DNA of 64,000 nucleotides from Amia ocellicauda. Lineage: Eukaryota; Chordata; Actinopteri; Amiiformes; Amiidae. The translations under genes and the position numbers were made by a program. The stretch covers positions 6,024,501 through 6,088,500 of the forward strand of contig NC_089856.1 of NCBI RefSeq assembly GCF_036373705.1, in the 5' to 3' direction. A model generated the notes under the pieces. It was not told the origin of the DNA. It searched no databases and worked only from the letters and a program-made list of their open reading frames with translations. Below, in pieces: positions 33,600 through 44,271 of this stretch. Within the stretch, counting starts at the first letter, position 1, and every line of letters begins with the position of its first letter.

Positions 33600-35137
33600 T
33601 CCTTAATATAATCAAATTTCTTCAATCAAAAGTTAAAGTTAGACTTCAGCAGTTAATGGGCATTGTGTAATTATAGGGGTGTCACAGTACTGTCACATAT
33701 TTCATATGCTTATTATTGTGCTTATAACACTAAGAGGGGGGACAAAACACTACATCATAAGGTAAACATTCTCATAGCACACTTTGATAGAATTAAGAAC
33801 CGCACTAACATCTCTACTTATTAATGCATTACAGTCATGCACTATATATTCGTACATTGTTGAAGCTATGGGATTCATAAATGTAATTTGTTCTCATTAA
33901 CATATTGACCCACATATGACCTCAGGATTTAACTTTGTTTAGTGTGAATCCTAAATTTGCTTTTTTGGGAAAAATACATGCTCACCCATGACTGGCTTGT
34001 TTAAACCATGCAAAGTTATTTACCTAACCTTCTCAGGCTGTAGTTCTTTTGGGTAATAATTACATAGTCCATAACTGCCATGACTATGTGGATTGGATTT
34101 TTATTTTATTCATACTATTACCCAAACACATAATTTAAAACCATGCATGTGGTAATTTTACATAGTGATTATTATGTTTTACATTTCCTGTAGTCATTGT
34201 ATCCACAATGGAAATATCAGACCAATCAGGGTAGGGCACAGCCTGAATCAAACTGGCTGTTACTAGATGAACTTAGTACTCCCAGTGTATTTCAATATTT
34301 AAGAAGAACCTGCTGCATTGTCAAAGAATGTATTGTCAGTATAATTTTGTCATTATTAGATTAATCAGGTTAATATACACATAGAATACATCACTGAACA
34401 CATCTTCCCTCACACATCCTTATTGTCTACAGTAGTCACGACTTCATGTAGTTCGAACACGTTCTGTTTTTCACCTTGAGTAGATTAACAGGTACAAAAC
34501 CGGTGAGTAGAAGGAATATTTTCTTTTGACTTATTTAAACATTCAAGATTTTTTAACCAGTGCATGTCCCTGTCTCACCCCCCTGCCAAACCCTGGTTCT
34601 CACCAACTGGACCACACCACCGGACAGGAGCCACCCACAGATCTGCACTTTAGTGCATTTGTCTAATACATATAAGCCAGGCTCTAACTTCCTATTTTTC
34701 GTAATGAGAATGAAAAAAAGGCAGTGGCTGGAGCAATGAATAAACATGTCAAAGTCACTCTGGGCTATGAGTCTTACTTAAATGAGGAAATAAATACATC
34801 TTCACCCTTCTTTAGTATTAGTCAACAATACCACAATACTTAGCTTTTGTTTTCAGTGTGCAAATCCATCTGGATCCCCCTGCAACTGGTACTCTCAAGA
34901 CAACCTGTCCATAGGCTCTCCAGTGCTGTGTGCTTCTAAAGCTGTGACCTCAGTTCTTGGCATTCAATTCAAAGCTGCCGACTTCCTCAGCCTGTTTCTC
35001 TGCTTACATTGTCTTCTCTCCCAACACAGGCTGCTTTTAAAGTTCAAGCTCTTAATCAGGGGAAAATGACTCAGGTGCAACTACCATCTTGGGGAAGCAA
35101 TTGCAAAACAACTGCCCTGTTTACTTGATAGTACTTT
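33600..35137. other. Intergenic region, nothing recognised
   Basis: No gene or named repeat is seen. The right edge is where the truncated B30.2 exon of TRIM-C begins; whatever removed the rest of that exon ends here. Confidence 0.4.
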
Positions 35138-36786
35138 GATAGTGATCAAATCTCTCTGGGCTGTCAGGAAGCAGCCGTCTCTCACTACTGTATCTCACAC
35201 TGGTTAAGTCCTCAGACAGTAACAGTTCACGGTATTCTGTGTATTCTGTGTCCAGAGTGACAACAGCTGAAAGGGAAAGAGAGAAGTATTAGAAATCAAC
35301 ATTGACCTGCACAGATATATCTTGATACATGATCAACTCACTGTATTGAATAATCCCTGCCATCTTCTCCCACACTCTGTACTTCAGAGAGCCCAGGTGC
35401 TTGGCAAAATCTATCAGTGCTCCTGAAACCCCCTCTGGATCCTGTAGTGGGCACTGGGCTCTGCAATAATATTCAGGAGTCATTGCTGCTGTGTGTTTGG
35501 ACTGAATACAATAAAAATGAGACAGACAGGAGTTTAATTACCTGCTAGTTATCTTCTTGTAGTTCTGGAAAGCAACATGACCAATAACCAAGTACTCCCA
35601 TTAACAAACTGACACAAATCTAGGAATGTGAACAAACAGAAGGCTATAGTAACAGAGTAAACAGTCCCAACCTGTAGAAAGGTTATTTTTCAAGCCGTCA
35701 TCCATGGCTTTGATGGTGTCTGAAAGAGTCTCTTGTAATCTTCTCAGTCTTCTCCTTCACCATTTGCCTCTTTTGATCATCTTCCTCCCTCAGTGCAGCT
35801 ATCTTTGCTGCCTCTTCATCTCATAGAAACTGGTGACATTTCTCAAACTCCTCCTTTATCTATCTCTCGGTCTCCTGGGCTTGGGCCTGGATAGGAAATA
35901 CATTATTTTACAAAACTTTTAAAAAGTTTGACTATTTTATATTGTAATACATTTACCTTAATGTATTCCACTTTTTGAATACACATTTTTATAACTTCAT
36001 TAAACACTCCCAGCTTCTTCTGCAAAAGCTCTAGTACAGCCCTAAGTTCCTCCTGGATGATACTGCAAAAACACACTGACAACAAACCTCAATGCAAACA
36101 CATACATTACAAGAACAGCACAGTGAGAGGAATCAACATGGTAATGCACTTCATAATATTTGTATTCAAATATAAAATCCCTATCACACTCTTAGAACAA
36201 ATGTGTTAAAAATAACACATGATGTGTTGTTTTTCAACACATTAGTGAATGTGATTAAGGACAACACATGTTGTGTTAAAGTTAACACAATCTGTGTGTA
36301 GGAATATTAGCACAAATAATGTGTTATTTCATGAACACTGTAATATGTTAGTTTTACTCAACACGTTGGCTTAAAGATAAACAAAATATTAATTTAACAA
36401 AGGAAACTATGTGGTAGATCAATGTAAACAGATAAACCTCAATATAAATTATTACTATTGCAAACTTGTAGCAAATGTCTTTGTCTTATTAAGTAATTTA
36501 TTCAGAACAAAACAAAATTACAAAAAAAATATTTAAGAAATAGAACAGTATATAAAATGCAATCATTTGACTTAATTTGACTTATTTACCCTAAAGATGC
36601 TTTTCTAAAAATTAGTTATATCATGTAAAATAATGCATAATACAATATTTTTTATATACAGTTATATACAGCATATTATGCATTAAACATCTGTGGGATA
36701 ATCCACTTTTTAAATTAAGTTAACATCAGTTAAACGTGTAAATATGGATTTTAAATATGTAAATAACATGAATGAATAAATAATAA

Positions 36787-36790
36787 TACA

Positions 36791-36832
<42 letters not shown>
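36787..36832. repeat. (TTA)n microsatellite
   Basis: About 14 TTA units inside the CACTC-ended element. Confidence 0.9.
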
Positions 36833-36833
<1 letters not shown>

Positions 36834-37169
36834 AAAACACTGAATATGTTATACATTCGATGTTAGCAAGTATAACAGCCCCACATACAGACTCAGTGCA
36901 GTGATATGTTATCGTTACTGGCGCTGATGCCACTGCTGGGCTGCGCTGCTCAGATGAGGCTCAATGCACTTCAGCGTCTCTGCAGTCCCGTGTAGAGGAG
37001 ACAGGTCTAGTGCACAGCAGGCCTATGGGCAGGTCGAAAGTGAAGTAACATGATAATGTAACCGTTACTATGTTTGATTAAACGATGAAGCATTATTTAA
37101 ACCTCACTATATAAATTGCAGTCCCCCTGAAACACAATACAAAAACACACTGTAAGGCACTGGGGGTAA

Positions 37170-37255
37170 CCAGCCACGGCGGGGCGGGGCGGGGACTTGA
37201 ACCCAGGTCTCCTGCATCTCTGAGCAACCCGCGCCACTGAGGACTGGCTTCATAA
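37170..37255 (-). repeat. tRNA-like (SINE head) fragment
   Basis: The minus strand reads GGTTGCTCAGAGATGCAGG and then CTGGGTTCAAGTCCCC, which match tRNA A-box and B-box order. No tail is seen, and no foldable tRNA with an anticodon arm could be confirmed, so a SINE head is more likely than a tRNA gene. Confidence 0.4.
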
Positions 37256-37564
37256 ATCGCTACAATATTACATTACCGGTATACTGGACTTTGAATTCTC
37301 GTTTTTAATAGTGGGTATAAGATTATTACTCTACTACTAACATGTCCTTCTAAAAAATGTCGAATCGCCCACTTAACACTAGACCCCTTCAAAACAATCT
37401 CAATCTACATGTTATATCTGTACGGAAGAGCCCTGGGCCATGGCAAGATAAAACAACAAGAAAGTCTCATGATGAACCTGAACTTACAAGTTTAAATTTC
37501 GAGTTTTAAAGTCGAAATTCTGAGTGTTTTTTTTTCCACATGGTCCCAGGGCTCCGCGATATTA

Positions 37565-37640
37565 ATTAAGGGCATAAAGTTTACAAACGAGAGGAGGCCA
37601 TTCGACCCATCCTGCTCGTTTGGTGTCTATTATAACCAAG
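37565..37640 (-). mobile_element. CR1 3'-end fragment
   Basis: The text AAGTTTACAAACGAGAGGAG followed by GCCATTCGACCCATC repeats the last part of the CR1 copy at 25.83-25.90 kb. It is a severely 5'-truncated insertion. Confidence 0.75.
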
Positions 37641-38455
37641 TGAAAAAATAATTATGTTACAATTGTAAAATTAACTCAAACAGAGGATTAACACAAATTC
37701 AGGATTAAAATAAATTAATGTTACTCACGTCTCATAATTTCGTGGCCACAGAACAAGTTGTTTTCTTAGAAATTTCAAACACTCAGCGCTGTCCTCAGTG
37801 AAGGGCGTGTGGGAGGTGATTGGTTGAGACACATTTCGCAGAGGATTGTGGATAAAAATAAATAACACATTTCGACTGTGTTAGAAGAAAGACCGTACTC
37901 TGCACATATTGTGTAGAAAACAAAATGTGTCATAGTACTATTAACACATTTTTTGTGTAGAATTTCAACACATTACTTCTAAGAGTGCAGTATCATAAGA
38001 TAATATTGTAACAGCCAATTTTACCCGATTCTTTGTAGCATTAATACAAGAGCTCTACAAGAGGGACTACAACTTGTGCCATTTTCTTTAACCAATTTAT
38101 TACATATACTACAGGGACAGGTCATTTGAAACACTAGCTAAGACAATTAAAATGCCATCCAGGAGTTTGCCAAGGTCTGCTCTTAGCGAGTGTCAATAAG
38201 TGTCCTACAGGCCATCAAGTGTCCTGGTTTCCCCAGACGCAGCAACAGTCCGGCTCGGTAACAGTGTGTAAAGATTTCAACTTCTTATCACTATAGACAC
38301 ACAGGGGGACAGCTCCAGTACAGACTTCACTGGCAGTGATACGGAGCGATAAAATTAGCAAATTACAGCAGCGCGGCACCGCAGCAGACCTTCGATTGGA
38401 TCAAGACAGCTGGATTCAGACAGCAGCCCCGCTGCCTACATGGTCAGTCAGTATA

Positions 38456-39676
38456 CACTCACCTAAAGGATTATTAGGAACACCATACTAATACTGTGTT
38501 TGACCCCCTTTCGCCTTCAGAACTGCCTTAATTCTACGTGGCATTGATTCAACAAGGTGCTGAAAGCATTCTTTAGAAATGTTGGCCCATATTGATAGGA
38601 TAGCATCTTGCAGTTGATGGACATTTGTGGGATGCACATCCAGGGCACGAAGCTCCCGTTCCACCACATCCCAAAGATGCTCTATTGGGTTGAGATCTGG
38701 TGACTGTGGGGGCCAGTTTAGTACAGTGAACTCATTGTCATGTTCAAGAAACCAATTTGAAATGATTCGACCTTTGTGACATGGTGCATTATCCTGCTGG
38801 AAGTAGCCATCAGAGGATGGGTACATGGTGGTCATAAAGGGATGGACATGGTCAGAAACAATGCTCAGGTAGGCCGTGGCATTTAAACGATGCCCAATTG
38901 GCACTAAGGGGCCTAAAGTGTGCCAAGAAAACATCCCCCACACCATTACACCACCACCACCAGCCTGCACAGTGGTAACAAGGCATGATGGATCCATGTT
39001 CTCATTCTGTTTACGCCAAATTCTGACTCTACCATCTGAATGTCTCAACAGAAATCGAGACTCATCAGACCAGGCAACATTTTTCCAGTCTTCAACTGTC
39101 CAATTTTGGTGAGCTTGTGCAAATTGTAGCCTCTTTTTCCTATTTGTAGTGGAGATGAGTGGTACCCAGTGGGGTCTTCTGCTGTTGTAGCCCATCCGCC
39201 TCAAGGTTGTATGTGTTGTGGCTTCACAAATGCTTTGCTGCATACCTCGGTTGTAACGAGTGCTTATTTCAGTCAAAGTTGCTCTTCTATCAGCTTGAAT
39301 CAGTCGGCCCATTCTCCTCTGACCTCTAGCATCAACAAGGCATTTTCGCCCACAGGACTGCCGCATACTGGATGTTTTTCCCTTTTCACACCATTCTTTG
39401 TAAACCCTAGAAATGGTTGTGCGTGAAAATCCCAGTAACTGAGCAGATTGTGAAATACTCAGACCGGCCCGTCTGGCACCAACAACCATGCCACGCTCAA
39501 AATTGCTTAAATCACCTTTCTTTCCCATTCAGACATTCAGTTTGGAGTTCAGGAGATTGTCTTGACCAGGACCACACCCCTAAATGCATTGAAGCAACTG
39601 CCATGTGATTGCTTGGTTAGATAATTGCATTAATGAGAAATTGAACAGGTGTTCCTAATAATCCTTTAGGTGAGTG
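38456..39676 (-). mobile_element. Tc1-like DD36E transposon, copy 2 (apparently complete)
   Basis: A 1,221-bp element with perfect 29-bp inverted termini (CACTCACCTAAAGGATTATT…) flanked by TA on both sides. Its transposase frame is uninterrupted. Same length and nearly the same sequence as the copy at 15.1 kb. It lies in an intron of the TRIM-C pseudogene. Confidence 0.96.
38488..39528 (-). CDS. Tc1/mariner DD36E transposase, intact 346 aa
   Basis: This enzyme would bind the terminal repeats and catalyse cut-and-paste transposition into TA sites. The N-terminal half (residues 1 to about 115) has two helix-turn-helix segments, including [15 protein letters not shown]. The catalytic half shows W-S-D-E-S-R-F (D155), [17 protein letters not shown] (D246) and [11 protein letters not shown] (E283). 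Thirty-six residues lie between D246 and E283, the spacing of the DD36E group described as Incomer. Length is normal for a complete Tc1 transposase, and no stop, frameshift or missing catalytic residue is seen. It may still be active; expression is not shown by the sequence. Confidence 0.95.
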   Translation of the reverse strand: MGKKGDLSNFERGMVVGARRAGLSISQSAQLLGFSRTTISRVYKEWCEKGKTSSMRQSCGRKCLVDARGQRRMGRLIQADRRATLTEISTRYNRGMQQSICEATTHTTLRRMGYNSRRPHWVPLISTTNRKKRLQFAQAHQNWTVEDWKNVAWSDESRFLLRHSDGRVRIWRKQNENMDPSCLVTTVQAGGGGVMVWGMFSWHTLGPLVPIGHRLNATAYLSIVSDHVHPFMTTMYPSSDGYFQQDNAPCHKGRIISNWFLEHDNEFTVLNWPPQSPDLNPIEHLWDVVERELRALDVHPTNVHQLQDAILSIWANISKECFQHLVESMPRRIKAVLKAKGGQTQY

Positions 39677-40036
39677 TATATACACAGGTTAGCAAGGGAA
39701 AGAGAACAACCACACCTGTAACTACAAATCAATAATAACATGCTCAATTAAAATGCCAAACTCAAAATTCTCACAAGTGTTAATTAACCCGCAACCCACA
39801 CAGTACTCAACACCCAAACTTAAGAAATAAAAACCTAGAATACAAAACTTGCAAAAAATTTAACATAACAACAAAGCCAACAGGCATGTAACACCTTGTT
39901 ACATTGTCACCTAATATAAATCTTAGCAATAGAGTGTTGTTATTATTTTTCTGATGTAGTTTAAAATAACAATGGGAACTGTACTCTCTCAATGGGTTTG
40001 TTCTTTCTTAATTTCACTCCTAATTGTCATATTGTA

Positions 40037-41597
40037 CAGTGAGGGAAAAAAGTATTTGATCCCCTGCTGATTTTGTACGTTTGCCCACTGATAAAGAAAT
40101 GATCAGTCTATAATTTTAATGGTAGGTGTATTTTAACAGTGAGAGACAGAATAACAACAAAAAAATCCAGAAAAAAAACGGATTTCAAAAAAGTTATAAA
40201 TTGATTTCCATGTTAATGAGGGAAATAAGTATTTGACCCCTTCGACTTAGTACTTGGTGGCAAAACCCTTGTTGGCAAATCACAGAGGTCAGACGTTTCT
40301 TGTAGTTGGCCACCAGGTTTGCACACATCTCAGGAGGGATTTTGTCCCACTCCTCTTTGCAGATCCTCTCCAAGTCATTAAGGTTTCGAGGCTGACGTTT
40401 GGCAACTTCTATGGGATTAAGGTCTGGAGACTGGCTAGGCCACTCCAGGACCTTAATGTGCTTCTTCTTGAGCCACTCCTTTGTTGCCTTGGCTGTGTGT
40501 TTTGCGTCATTGTCATGCTGGAATACCCATCCACGACCCATTTTCAATGCCCTGGCTGAAGGAAGGAGGCTCTCACCCAAGATTTGACGGTACATGGCCC
40601 CGTACATCGTCCCTTTGATGCGGTGCAGTTGTCCTGTCCCCTTAGCAGAAAAACACCCCCAAAGCATAATGTTTCCACCTATATGTTTGACGGTGGGGAT
40701 GGTGTTCTTGGGGTCATTCCTCCTCCTCCAAACACGGCGAGTTGAGTTGGTGCCAAAGAGCTCGATTTTGGTCTCATCTGACCACAACACTTTCACCCAG
40801 TTCTCCTCTGAATCATTCAGATGTTGGCAAACTTCAGACGGGCCTGTACATGTGCTTTCTTGAGCAGGGGGACCTTGCGGGCGCTGCAGGATTTCAGTCC
40901 TTCACGGCGTAGTGTGTTACCAATTGTTTTCTTGGTGACTATGGTCCCAGCTGCCTTGAGATCATTAACAAGATCCTCCCGTGTAGTTCTGGGCTGATTC
41001 CTCACCGTTCTCATGATCATTGAAACTCCACGAGGTGAGATCTTGCATGGAGCCCAAGACCGAGGGAGACTGACAGTTATTTTGTGTTTCTTTCATTTGC
41101 GAATAATCGCACCAACTGTTGTCACCTTCTCACCAAGCTGCTTGGCGATGGTCTTGTAGCCCATTCCAGCCTTGTGTAGGTCTACAATCTTGTCCCTGAC
41201 ATCCTTGGACAGCTCTTTGGTTTTGGCTATGGTGGAGAGTTTGGAATCTGATTGATTGATTGCTTCTGTGGACAGGTGTCTTTTATACAGGTAACGAGCT
41301 GAGATTAGGAGCACTCCCTTTAAGAGAGAGCTCCTAATCTCAGCTCGTTAACTGTATAAAAGACACCTGGGAGCCAGAAATCTTGCTGATTGATAGGGGA
41401 TCAAATACTTATTTCCCTCATTAACGTGCAAATCAATTTATAACTTTTTTGAAATGTGTTTTTCTGGATTTTTTTGTTGTTATTCTGTCTCTCACTGTTA
41501 AAATACACCTACCATTACAATTATAGACCGATCATTTCTTTGTCAGTGGGCAAACATACAAAATCAGCAGGGGATCAAATACTTTTTTCCCTCACTG
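40037..41597 (-). mobile_element. Tc1-like DD34E transposon, family A, copy 3
   Basis: A 1,561-bp element with TA on both sides and termini CAGTGAGGGAAAAAAGTATT. It retains the inner direct repeat of each end and the internal palindrome upstream of the transposase (about 41,275-41,372). Confidence 0.94.
40247..41230 (-). pseudogene. Tc1 transposase pseudogene (family A, copy 3)
   Basis: The start codon is ATA instead of ATG. There is a TGA in place of Trp in I-R-K-W-K-K-H (as in copy 2). A 10-residue loss just after the catalytic Glu, in [10 protein letters not shown], is shared with copy 2. An extra base near 40278 shifts the C-terminus. The first catalytic Asp is intact here (WSDETK). Confidence 0.9.
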
Positions 41598-42405
41598 TAT
41601 ATGCAGGTTTGATTACTTTACATTTTGTTACTGTTGATTCTTAATCCTGAAATTACCATTGTTAATCAATTTCTCTTGTTCAGTTACATCTCAGAGAACT
41701 GATGCTTTGTTAGTAATTCCAATCCATTAAAAGGACAGTAATCCTGTTCATCACATTCATTGCACTAGTTACTCAAGATTCTGGCTAGGCCAGATTTACA
41801 GGTATTGCTGGACTCCTGAAATAGTATCTCACTACAATTTGTTTCTCCAAGTTATATATTTCTTAAATTTTCAAAATATGTGTTATACTTTTTCAGTAGA
41901 CAGACAAGTTCAAATTAAATTTCAAAACAATGGATCAATTCATTATTATAATATTTTAAAAATTATAAATATTTTTAACAAATAAATTCTGTGTTCTCAC
42001 CTTACAGTCCAGTACAGCTTCATCTATTGGACATAGATCATGTTTTTATGTTTTCTGGAACTTTGACAAATAACACAGACAAGCTCTTCATCCTCCAGAC
42101 AGGACAGTTTCAGTTTCTTATGATGCAGACTGGAGAGCGCTACACTCCCTGCTGAAAGTCTTTGACTTTTCTTCTTTGAGAAGGACTCCCACAGATACTT
42201 TAAAGCAAGGTTGATAACTGGAGTGTTCACTAAATTGTTTATTTTGCAAACTGGATATTCCCAAGAGCACTTCTGTTCCCAGTGCTACCTCCAGACAGGC
42301 TTTACAGAAGTTGTGGCTACACTTAAGGGCAACAGGATCCTTGTAGGTTTCACAGCACACAGGACAAGTTAGATCCTTTTCCTTTTCATGAAATCTTCCG
42401 GCCAT

Positions 42406-43419
42406 TTCTTCAGAGTTACAGGCTGTCCTGCTCCCAATAATAGATTCAGATTAAAATGCAATAATGCTATTGAGTCTGCAGATAAACTGAGCTTCCTTTA
42501 AATCTTAATCTAAAAACTGTTTATTTAGGTTTACTTTGTCTGTTTACTTGTTTGCATTTTTACTTTCAAATCTTATTGCATGTTAGCTCAAACAGCATAT
42601 GGCTAACACAGACACCTATTCTGACTGCAGGGATCAGACTGTCAGTACACATTTACCTGAGATTCAGATATTTAAGCTTCCTCTAGGGGGTGGTATATAC
42701 CAGCTGTAATCTCTTTAAACATGAAAGACAACATTAGAAACTAGAAATAAAAGTTGCACATCCATGAGCTCCTTTTATGATTTGAATTATTTTTCACTGC
42801 CCTCTGTTTCTGATCTATCGTGGCATATGTATTGCTTCTATAGGCTTATTTTAAACATTTTTTTCTAATATTTTAACTACAAATAAACCAACCAAATGAA
42901 ATGCTTAGTTTACAAGTAGATGATGAGAAACATACAACTGCCACATCATACCATTAAATACATGCTGAATATCGTAAGTCACTCACAAAAGCTTTTCAGA
43001 GACCATGTAGTCATGGCAGACTATGGTCACAGCACAGCAACCTACAGTAACTTAAAGGCAAACATAAAATAAGGACTATGTTGAAACTATCAGAGAAAGA
43101 TGAATTAAGCATTGGAGATTAAAACAGGTGTAATGAACTAAGACTTCTTATAGGTTGCACTCAGTGTTTCCACCTTTTTGTTTACTCCAGAAAGGGCTGA
43201 GATTAAAATTCCAAAAGGAAAACAAATCTAAATCACCCAGGGGTTGAATGTCATATCACAATTGATAAAAAACTGAGTAAAAGTACACAAATCATTCCAA
43301 TACTGAAGTTAGTGGATTTAACATACACTTTAGAGTGAATTCCTATGGCTTCAACATGCCTTCACTGTTATACTACACTGGACCATCCCAAACTCATTTA
43401 TTTATATTATGTATTTATA
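42406..43419. other. Intergenic region upstream of TRIM-C
   Basis: No gene or recognisable repeat; simple AT-rich sequence. It would contain the former promoter of TRIM-C. Confidence 0.45.
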
Positions 43420-44271
43420 CACCGATCAGCCATAACATTATGACCACTGACAGGTGAAATGAATAACACTGATAATCTTGTTATCATGGCACCTGTCAGT
43501 GGGTGGGATATATTAGGCAGCAAGTGAACATTTTGTCCTCAAAGTTGAATGTGTTAGAAGCAGGAAAAATGGGCAAGCGTAAGGATCTGAGCGACTTTGA
43601 CAAGGGCCAAATTGTGATGACTAGACGACTGGGTCAGAGCATCTCCAATACTGCAGCTCTTGTGGGGTGTTCCCGGTCTGCAGTGGTCAGTGAACCGATG
43701 ACAGGGTCATGGGCACCCAAGGCTGACTGATGCACATGGGGAGCAAAGGCTGGCCCGTGTGGTCCGATCCAACAGACAAGCTACTATAGCTCAAATTGCT
43801 GAAAAAGCTAATGCTGGTTCTGATAGAAACATGTCAGAACACACAGTGCATCGCAGTTTGTTGTGTATGGAGCTGTGTAGCCGCAGACCAGTCAGGGTGC
43901 CCATGTTGACCCCTGTCCACTGCCGAAAGCGCCTACAATGGGCACGTGAGCATCAGAACTGGACCACGGAGCAATGGAAGAAGGTGGCCTGGTCGGATGA
44001 ATCATGAGTTCAAGGTGTTGACTTGGCCTCCAAATTCCAGAGATCTCAATTCAATCGAGTATCTGCGGGATGTGCTGGCGAAACAAGTCCGATCCATGGA
44101 GGTCCCACCTCACAACTTACGGAACTTAAAGGATCTGCTGCTAACGTCTTGGTGCCAGATACCACAGCACACCTTCAGAGGTCTAGTGGTGTCTATGCTT
44201 CGATGGGTCAGGGCTGTTTTGGGACCTACACAATATTAGGCAAGTGGTCATAATGTTATGGCTGATCGGTG
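43420..44271 (+). mobile_element. Internally deleted Tc1-like DD36E-type element, copy 1
   Basis: Termini CACCGATCAGCCATAACATT and the inverse at the right end, flanked by TA; 852 bp. The transposase is split. The N-terminal part starts at 43569 ([16 protein letters not shown]), and W-S-D-E-S is joined straight to E-F-K-V-L-T-W, skipping over 100 residues that include the second catalytic Asp. There is also a frameshift near 43690. It is non-autonomous. The partial copy at 63.6 kb has the same junction. Confidence 0.92.

Larger units (their letters stand above)
36187..37987. mobile_element. CACTC-ended non-autonomous DNA element (CACTA/EnSpm-like)
   Basis: The left end CACTCTTAGAACAAATGTGT and the right end …TTCTAAGAGTG are inverted copies, and both sub-terminal regions are packed with ACACATT/AATGTGTTA motifs in both orientations. 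Length is about 1.8 kb with no transposase. A possible 2-bp CA duplication flanks it. Inside are a (TTA)n tract, a tRNA-like fragment and a CR1 tail. The CACTA/EnSpm label is inferred from the termini only. Confidence 0.6.
35138..42405 (-). pseudogene. TRIM-C: TRIM35/A33-like pseudogene
   Basis: Recognisable exons on the minus strand are RING/B-box (42405 to about 42005), exon 2 (36052-35957, 96 bp), exon 3 (35886-35672, 215 bp), exon 4 (35564-35542, 23 bp), exon 5 (35460-35342, 119 bp) and only the first part of B30.2 (to about 35138). The RING exon has a frameshift after K-A-C-L, one zinc Cys has become Tyr (E-Y-P-V-C), and a second frameshift lies near its end. Exon 3 has two in-frame stops and is 16 bp short of the 231 bp of its relatives. 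The B30.2 exon is cut off after about 45 codons (…L-P-D-S-P-E-R-F-D-H-Y). The long intron holds a CACTC-ended element and two Tc1 transposons. Confidence 0.9.

Noticed and set aside
33600..35137. Missing B30.2 remainder of TRIM-C or exons 2-6 of TRIM-D
   Set aside because: I looked for [13 protein letters not shown], coiled-coil and 23-bp/119-bp exon sequences and found none.
37170..37255. tRNA gene on the minus strand
   Set aside because: B-box-like text is clear, but no complete cloverleaf could be drawn by eye; it lies inside a transposable element.
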